DNA of 34,397 nucleotides from positions 1 through 34,397 of the forward strand of contig CAAGJR010000057.1 in NCBI GenBank assembly GCA_900770265.1, given 5' to 3'. The translations under genes and the position numbers were made by a program. This DNA comes from an uncultured Acidaminococcus sp. (GTDB lineage: Bacteria > Bacillota > Negativicutes > Acidaminococcales > Acidaminococcaceae). Positions 30,237 to 34,397 of this stretch are shown in pieces. Under the pieces are notes generated by a model that was given only the letters and a program-made list of their open reading frames with translations, did not search any database and was not told where the DNA came from. Within the stretch, counting starts at the first letter, position 1; each line of letters starts with the position of its first letter.

Positions 30237-30698
30237 ATGAGTCAAATGGAAGAATTCCTGAACCAGGTGGAAGCTGTCAAAGCCAAAGCCGAGAAAGTCC
30301 TGATCGTAACCGGCAAACCCGGCAGCGGCAAGAGCAAACTGCTGCGGGAAGCAGCAGAAGCACAGGGCTGGGATTATATCGATACCCGTCTGCTGATCAC
30401 CGAAGACTTCCTGAAGCTGCTGCCCAGCGAACGGAAAGAAAAAGCTCCGGAAATGCTGACCGAGGAACTGCGCGACCACCGGGGGGATGTGATCCTGCTG
30501 GACCGGGTACAGACCCTGTTCGTGCCGGTGTTCCACATCGATCCCAAGAGCGTCATCGATGCCCTGGGCAAAGCCTATACCGTTGTGCTGGCCTGGCCGG
30601 GCTACGTAAGCGACGGCCTGCTGTGCTATGACAAATTCGATGGCACGGAATCCATCCGGATCTCCGCAGCCGACTATACGATTTTCGAAGTAGAATAA
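30237..30698 (+). CDS. Small P-loop NTPase resembling BREX-3 protein BrxF, orphan
   Basis: A 153-residue protein with Walker A GKPGSGKS (26-33) and a Walker B-like strand DVILLDR (84-90). Between them are ERKEKAPEMLTEEL and after them DPKSVIDALGKAYTVVLAWPG and a C-terminal strand pattern. This layout and these strings resemble BrxF, the small P-loop protein of type 3 BREX phage-defence clusters, as I remember the family; I could not align it. No other BREX gene (brxC, pglX, pglZ, brxHII) is in the window. It lies between sigH and pfkA, 24 bp before the latter, so it may be a housekeeping protein in this lineage. Start is the ATG at 30237 behind AGGGAGG. Alternative: an unnamed AAA-like ATPase. 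Confidence 0.7.
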   Translation: MSQMEEFLNQVEAVKAKAEKVLIVTGKPGSGKSKLLREAAEAQGWDYIDTRLLITEDFLKLLPSERKEKAPEMLTEELRDHRGDVILLDRVQTLFVPVFHIDPKSVIDALGKAYTVVLAWPGYVSDGLLCYDKFDGTESIRISAADYTIFEVE

Positions 30699-30722
30699 GC
30701 GAAAAAAGAGAAGGTGAGTCCA

Positions 30723-31862
30723 ATGCAGGCACAAAAACGAGGGACCCTGGCGGTCCTGACCGGGGGCGGCGACTGCCCTGGGCTGAATGCGGTAATCCGT
30801 GCGGTGGTGAAGACGGCCATCCATCACGGGTTCGAAATCTACGGGATTTCCAACGGCTTCCATGGACTCATCAACGGGGACATGAAACCCATGGATATGG
30901 CGGATGTGTCCGGGATCCTGCCCCGGGGCGGGACCATCCTGGGCACCACGAACCGGGACAACCCCTTCAAGTACATGGTGGGCCAGGATGATGCCGGCAA
31001 CCCCATCTACGAAGACAAGCGGGACGAAGTGGTGAAGAACCTGAAGGACCGCCACATCGACTGCCTGATCGTCATCGGCGGGGACGGCAGCCTGAAAATC
31101 GCCTATGATCTGCACCGGTACTGCGACGTGAACGTGGTGGGCGTGCCCAAGACCATCGACAACGACCTGCCCTGCACGGAACGGACCTTCGGGTTCGATA
31201 CGGCCATGGCCGTGGCCACCGATGCCCTGGACCGGCTGCATACCACCGCAGAGTCCCATCACCGGGTCATGGTGCTGGAAGTCATGGGCCGGTACGCCGG
31301 CTGGATCGCTCTCCATTCCGGTATTGCCGGGGGCGCGGATGTGATCCTGATCCCGGAGATCCCCTATGACATGGAGACGGTGCTCCGCAAGATCAAGAGC
31401 CGCCAGCAGCACGGCAAGAAATTCAGCATCATCACCGTGGCCGAAGGGGCGAAACCCATCGGCGGCCAGATGACCGTGGCCCGGCTGGTGAAGGGCAGTT
31501 TCGAACCGGTACGCCTGGGCGGCGTGGGCGAAAAGCTGGCCCGGGAAATCGAGGACCGGACGGGCATCGAATCCCGGTGCACCGTGCTGGGCTATCTCCA
31601 GCGGGGCGGTACGCCCACGGCCTACGACCGGGTGCTGTCCACCCGTTATGGGGCGGCAGCCGTGGAAGCCTGCCTGGATGAGGAATACAATGTGATGGTC
31701 TCCCTCCAGGCCAATGAGATCGTCCGGGTGCCCATCGCCAAGGCAGCCTCCAAACCCCATCAGGTACCGGTGGATTCGGATATCATCCGCACCGCCCGGG
31801 AAGTGGGCATCTCCTTCGGGGATGAGAAACCGGCCGAAGACGCCCAAAAGGCCCAGAAGTAA
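30723..31862 (+). CDS. pfkA: 6-phosphofructokinase, group III, probably ATP-dependent
   Basis: A 379-residue cytoplasmic enzyme phosphorylating fructose 6-phosphate in glycolysis. The nucleotide-side motifs are LTGGGDCPGLNAVIR near residue 13, GGDGS (119-123) and GVPKTIDND (140-148). A glycine in GGDGS is the mark of ATP users, whereas pyrophosphate enzymes have GGDD; the lysine at 143 (K in PKTIDND) is seen in pyrophosphate enzymes and in the mixed group III (actinomycete-type) enzymes. ATP is thus the likelier donor. EVMGRYAGWIAL and LGYLQRGGTPTAYDR are intact. ATG 30723 is favoured because AAGGTGA (30711-30717) is 5 bases upstream; GTG 30714 sits on that site. It may be co-transcribed with the BrxF-like gene. 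Confidence 0.92.
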   Translation: MQAQKRGTLAVLTGGGDCPGLNAVIRAVVKTAIHHGFEIYGISNGFHGLINGDMKPMDMADVSGILPRGGTILGTTNRDNPFKYMVGQDDAGNPIYEDKRDEVVKNLKDRHIDCLIVIGGDGSLKIAYDLHRYCDVNVVGVPKTIDNDLPCTERTFGFDTAMAVATDALDRLHTTAESHHRVMVLEVMGRYAGWIALHSGIAGGADVILIPEIPYDMETVLRKIKSRQQHGKKFSIITVAEGAKPIGGQMTVARLVKGSFEPVRLGGVGEKLAREIEDRTGIESRCTVLGYLQRGGTPTAYDRVLSTRYGAAAVEACLDEEYNVMVSLQANEIVRVPIAKAASKPHQVPVDSDIIRTAREVGISFGDEKPAEDAQKAQK

Positions 31863-31871
31863 ACAAATCAT

Positions 31872-31931
31872 AAAGAGGAGTTCAATTTTTCCTGAATGGT
31901 TGGGAAAAATCCGTGACTCCTCTTTTTTTTT
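31872..31931 (+). terminator. Terminator of pfkA
   Basis: AAAGAGGAGT (31872-31881) pairs with ACTCCTCTTT (31916-31925), with an inner stem ATTTTTCC/GGGAAAAAT, and ends in a T run to 31931. Confidence 0.88.
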
Positions 31932-31945
31932 GCCTCCGGATGCCC

Positions 31946-31951
31946 TATAAT
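31946..31951 (+). promoter_or_regulatory. -10 box upstream of uppP
   Basis: A perfect TATAAT lies 51 bases before the uppP start codon. At the usual -35 distance only the T run of the pfkA terminator is found. Confidence 0.45.
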
Positions 31952-32002
31952 GTACAAAGTCTGATTCAAAAGATTATTACTGAATAAAGAAGGAGTATCG
32001 TC

Positions 32003-32806
32003 ATGAGTGAAAATCTGATCGCCGTATTGCTGGGCGTCGTCGAAGGGCTGACGGAATTCATCCCTGTCTCTTCCACGGGCCATATGATCATCGTGGGCCA
32101 TATGATCGGGTTCCAGGGCAGCCTGGCCAAGATCTTCGACGTGGTCATCCAACTGGGGGCCATCCTGGCCGTCCTGGTGCTCTATAAGGAACGGTTTGCC
32201 CGGTTCCTGACCAAAGAGGGCTGGCAGATCGGAAACGGCCTCACAGGCTGGCATATCGCCGCCGGCTGCGTTCCCACCATGGCGTTCGCCTTCCTGGTGC
32301 ACTCCTTCATCAAGAAATACCTGTTCTCCCCGGCCACCGTGGCCGTCGGCCTGGTGCTGGGTGCGTTCCTCATGATCTACGCAGAACATAAGATCAAGGG
32401 TCACGAAGCCGAACTGGTGCAGGATGTGGACCACATCAGCATCCGCCAGGCTCTGTACATCGGCTTCTTCCAGTTCCTGTCCCTGTGGCCCGGGTTCTCC
32501 CGCAGCGGTTCCACTATGGGCGGCGCCCTGCTGGTGGGGGTGAACCGGAAGGCCGGGGCCGACTTTACGTTCATCATGGCCCTGCCCATCATGGTGGCCG
32601 CCTGCCTGTTCGAACTGCTGAAGAATCTGGCTGCCCTGTCTGCCGGGGATCTGGTGGTGCTGGCCATCGGGTTCGTCACCGCCTTCATCGTGGGCTACCT
32701 GTCCATCGTGTGGTTCATGAAGTTCCTGCAGCGTTCCACCCTGACCGCTTTTGGGGTGTACCGTATCATTTTGGCCATCTTCACGGTGTGCTATTTCTAC
32801 CTGTAA
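32003..32806 (+). CDS. uppP: Undecaprenyl-diphosphatase
   Basis: A 267-residue inner-membrane enzyme that removes a phosphate from undecaprenyl diphosphate, recycling the lipid carrier for peptidoglycan and other envelope polymers; loss causes bacitracin sensitivity. Both inverted-repeat signatures of the BacA family are intact: GVVEGLTEFIPVSSTGHM (residues 11-28) with its catalytic glutamate and serines, and LWPGFSRSGSTMGG near residue 160 with the essential arginine. About eight hydrophobic helices. Start is the ATG at 32003 after AAGGAG. It appears to be a single-gene transcript between the pfkA terminator and the tRNA promoter. Confidence 0.96.
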   Translation: MSENLIAVLLGVVEGLTEFIPVSSTGHMIIVGHMIGFQGSLAKIFDVVIQLGAILAVLVLYKERFARFLTKEGWQIGNGLTGWHIAAGCVPTMAFAFLVHSFIKKYLFSPATVAVGLVLGAFLMIYAEHKIKGHEAELVQDVDHISIRQALYIGFFQFLSLWPGFSRSGSTMGGALLVGVNRKAGADFTFIMALPIMVAACLFELLKNLAALSAGDLVVLAIGFVTAFIVGYLSIVWFMKFLQRSTLTAFGVYRIILAIFTVCYFYL

Positions 32807-32846
32807 GGGATTTATAAAATTCCTTACACTTTTTTTGAAAAACCTG

Positions 32847-32875
32847 TTGACATTTTTCCCAAAGTCCTTTATAAT
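32847..32875 (+). promoter_or_regulatory. Consensus promoter of the tRNA-tuf operon
   Basis: TTGACA (32847-32852) and TATAAT (32870-32875) with an ideal 17 bp spacer: a perfect sigma-A consensus. The first tRNA begins 24 bases after the -10 box. This is the strongest promoter in the window. Confidence 0.95.
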
Positions 32876-32898
32876 CATCCTTGTTACGAACGAAAAGC

Positions 32899-32974
<76 letters not shown>

Positions 32975-32996
32975 AATATTCGTGACAGACAAATGT

Positions 32997-33081
32997 GGAG
33001 AGATTCCCGAGTGGTTAAAGGGAGCAGACTGTAAATCTGCCGCCTCTGGCTTCGAAGGTTCGAATCCTTCTCTCTCCACCA
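32997..33081 (+). tRNA. tRNA-Tyr (anticodon GTA)
   Basis: An 85-base class II tRNA with a long variable arm. Acceptor stem GGAGAGA/TCTCTCC, anticodon stem CAGA/TCTG flanking the loop with GTA, T arm AAGG-TTCGAAT-CCTT, and an encoded CCA. Confidence 0.96.
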
Positions 33082-33086
33082 AATAT

Positions 33087-33162
<76 letters not shown>

Positions 33163-33165
33163 CAT

Positions 33166-33241
33166 GCTGATGTAGCTCAGTTGGTAGAGCGTATCCTTGG
33201 TAAGGATAAGGTCACCAGTCCGATTCTGGTCATCAGCTCCA
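33166..33241 (+). tRNA. tRNA-Thr (anticodon GGT)
   Basis: Acceptor stem GCTGATG/CATCAGC, D arm GCTC/GAGC, anticodon stem TATCC/GGATA with loop TTGGTAA giving GGT, and an encoded CCA. It reads ACC/ACT. Confidence 0.96.
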
Positions 33242-33247
33242 TTTTAT

Positions 33248-33324
33248 GGCGGCGTAGCTCAGTTGGCTAGAGCAGTCGGTTCATACCCGGCCTGTCCGCG
33301 GTTCAAATCCGTGCGCCGCTACCA
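33248..33324 (+). tRNA. tRNA-Met, elongator (anticodon CAT)
   Basis: Acceptor stem GGCGGCG/CGCCGCT (first pair G-U), D arm GCTC/GAGC with loop AGTTGGCTA, loop TTCATAC giving CAT, and an encoded CCA. It lacks the C1-A72 mismatch of the initiator. A lysidine-modified tRNA-Ile cannot be excluded from sequence alone, but the body matches elongator Met of Bacillus. Confidence 0.9.
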
Positions 33325-33334
33325 TTACCAACAC

Positions 33335-33357
33335 AGCCCCGGTTTCGGGGCTATTTT
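33335..33357 (+). terminator. Weak hairpin between the tRNAs and tuf
   Basis: AGCCCCG (33335-33341) pairs with CGGGGCT (33346-33352) around GTTT, followed by ATTTT only. With such a short T run it may terminate in part, or act as a processing barrier, so that some transcripts continue into tuf. Confidence 0.6.
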
Positions 33358-33399
33358 AAAATCTAATGAAAATCTGAAAACGCGTTGGGAGGTATTCTA

Positions 33400-34397
33400 A
33401 TGGCTAAAGAGAAATTTGAAAGAACAAAACCCCATGTGAACATTGGTACCATTGGTCACGTCGATCATGGTAAGACGACCCTGACGGCAGCCATCACCAA
33501 GGTCCTGTCCGAAACTCCGGGCTGCAAAGCCACTTTCGAAGCTTATGCTGATATCGATAAGGCTCCGGAAGAAAGAGAACGTGGGATTACCATCAATACC
33601 GCCCACGTTGAATATGAAACCCAGAAGAGACACTACGCACACGTTGACTGCCCGGGGCACGCTGACTATGTAAAGAACATGATCACCGGTGCTGCGCAGA
33701 TGGACGGTGCCATCCTGGTTGTTTCCGCTGCTGATGGTCCTATGCCTCAGACCCGTGAACACATCCTGCTGGCTCGTCAGGTTGGCGTACCTGCCATCGT
33801 AGTGTTCCTGAACAAATCCGACCAAGTGGACGATCCTGAACTGATCGAACTGGTTGAAATGGAAGTCCGTGAACTGCTGAGCCAGTACGGCTATCCTGGA
33901 GACGAAGTACCCATCGTTGTGGGCTCCGCTCTGAAAGCTCTGGAAGGCGACAAGGAACAGGAAGACAACATCCGCAAACTGATGCAGGCTGTCGATGACT
34001 ACATCCCGACTCCTGTCCATGACCTGGCTAAACCGTTCCTGATGCCCATCGAAGACGTATTCACCATCACCGGTCGTGGTACCGTAGCTACCGGCCGTGT
34101 GGAACGTGGCGTGATCAAAGTCGGCGACACCGTTGAAATCGTTGGTCTGAAAGACGAAAAGAAACAATCCGTTGCCACCGGTCTGGAAATGTTCCGCAAG
34201 ACCCTGGATCAGGCTGAAGCCGGCGATAACATCGGCTGCCTGCTGCGTGGTATCGACCGTACTGAAGTAGAAAGAGGTCAGGTTCTGGCTAAACCCGGCA
34301 CCATCCATCCTCATACGAAATTCAAAGGCCAGGTTTACGTACTGACCAAAGAAGAAGGCGGCCGTCATACTCCGTTCTTCAACGGCTATCGTCCGCA
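33400..34397 (+). CDS. tuf: Elongation factor Tu, N-terminal 332 residues (cut by window edge)
   Basis: The GTPase that brings aminoacyl-tRNA to the ribosome. G1 is GHVDHGKT, G2 includes RERGITIN, G3 is DCPGHADY and G4 is NKSD (commonly NKMD or NKCD), followed by domain 2 (FLMPIEDVFTITGRGTVATG) and the beginning of domain 3. The frame is still open at the window end; about 60-65 residues are missing. Codon choice shifts toward CGT for arginine and GTT/GCT, as expected for a very highly expressed gene and unlike its neighbours. Start follows GGGAGGT. No separate consensus promoter is seen, so it is probably read from the tRNA promoter. Confidence 0.98.
   Translation, partial: MAKEKFERTKPHVNIGTIGHVDHGKTTLTAAITKVLSETPGCKATFEAYADIDKAPEERERGITINTAHVEYETQKRHYAHVDCPGHADYVKNMITGAAQMDGAILVVSAADGPMPQTREHILLARQVGVPAIVVFLNKSDQVDDPELIELVEMEVRELLSQYGYPGDEVPIVVGSALKALEGDKEQEDNIRKLMQAVDDYIPTPVHDLAKPFLMPIEDVFTITGRGTVATGRVERGVIKVGDTVEIVGLKDEKKQSVATGLEMFRKTLDQAEAGDNIGCLLRGIDRTEVERGQVLAKPGTIHPHTKFKGQVYVLTKEEGGRHTPFFNGYRP

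Noticed and set aside
30237..30698. A BREX or other phage-defence island
   Set aside because: Only the one BrxF-like gene is present; both neighbours are ordinary housekeeping genes with matching codon use.
33397..34368. A 323-residue open frame opposite tuf
   Set aside because: It is a mirror of the highly biased tuf coding sequence, with no ribosome binding site or recognisable domain.

Overview
The window looks like chromosome of an anaerobic Negativicutes bacterium (a Firmicutes lineage with an outer membrane), possibly Acidaminococcaceae. This is inference from several signs: high-GC coding with strong CTG/CGG preference, Firmicutes-type order (rlmB then sigH, with tuf nearby), a three-part-type RND efflux pump (which implies an outer membrane), an A-type flavoprotein and a HydE radical-SAM maturase (anaerobic hydrogen metabolism), cobalamin-dependent methionine synthesis, and several amino acid carriers. 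There is no prophage, CRISPR array, rRNA or complete insertion sequence. Almost every base outside intergenic gaps belongs to an intact housekeeping gene; the many long antisense frames are by-products of codon bias.

Layout. 1-4.1 kb: polyphosphate locus, with a divergent canonical Ppx/GppA gene (cut by the window edge), a Ppx-HD-like protein with degenerate motifs, and ppk1. 4.1-5.1 kb: a small unknown protein, a tight cluster of DnaA boxes, and a purine-type phosphoribosyltransferase. 5.1-9.2 kb: a methyl-transfer operon, metF, a free-standing MetH reactivation protein and an 806-residue MetH lacking that domain. 9.3-11.4 kb: a class-I amidotransferase-like hydrolase and an APC permease. 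11.6-14.4 kb: hydE and a short MetE-family enzyme. 14.5-16.0 kb (minus strand): a GlcD-type flavoprotein. 16.3-22.4 kb: an exported FG-GAP-like protein and an RND pump (lipoprotein adaptor plus permease). 22.7-25.8 kb: a YddA-type ABC exporter and an AGCS sodium/amino-acid symporter. 26-29.1 kb: a membrane protein with a His-rich tail, an FprA flavoprotein, rlmB. 29.4-32.8 kb: sigH, an orphan BrxF-like P-loop protein, pfkA, uppP. 32.8-34.4 kb: a tRNA operon (Thr-Tyr-fMet-Thr-Met) behind a perfect consensus promoter, leading into tuf, which runs off the window.

The least ordinary part is between the genes. At least six gaps carry short arrays of direct repeats whose period is always 7 bp although the repeated heptamer differs from place to place. 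Most lie beside a GC-rich dispersed element made of two inverted hairpin halves joined by a 23-27 bp spacer. The hairpin stems differ between copies but mostly remain paired (compensatory changes), so the structure rather than the sequence seems conserved. Two arrays sit just in front of hydE and sigH, where unit gain or loss would change the leader. Other points of interest are the DnaA-box cluster far from any dnaA gene, the orphan BrxF-like protein, the degenerate Ppx-HD partner of ppk1, and the tRNA-tuf operon that resembles the E. coli thrU-tyrU-glyT-thrT-tufB arrangement.
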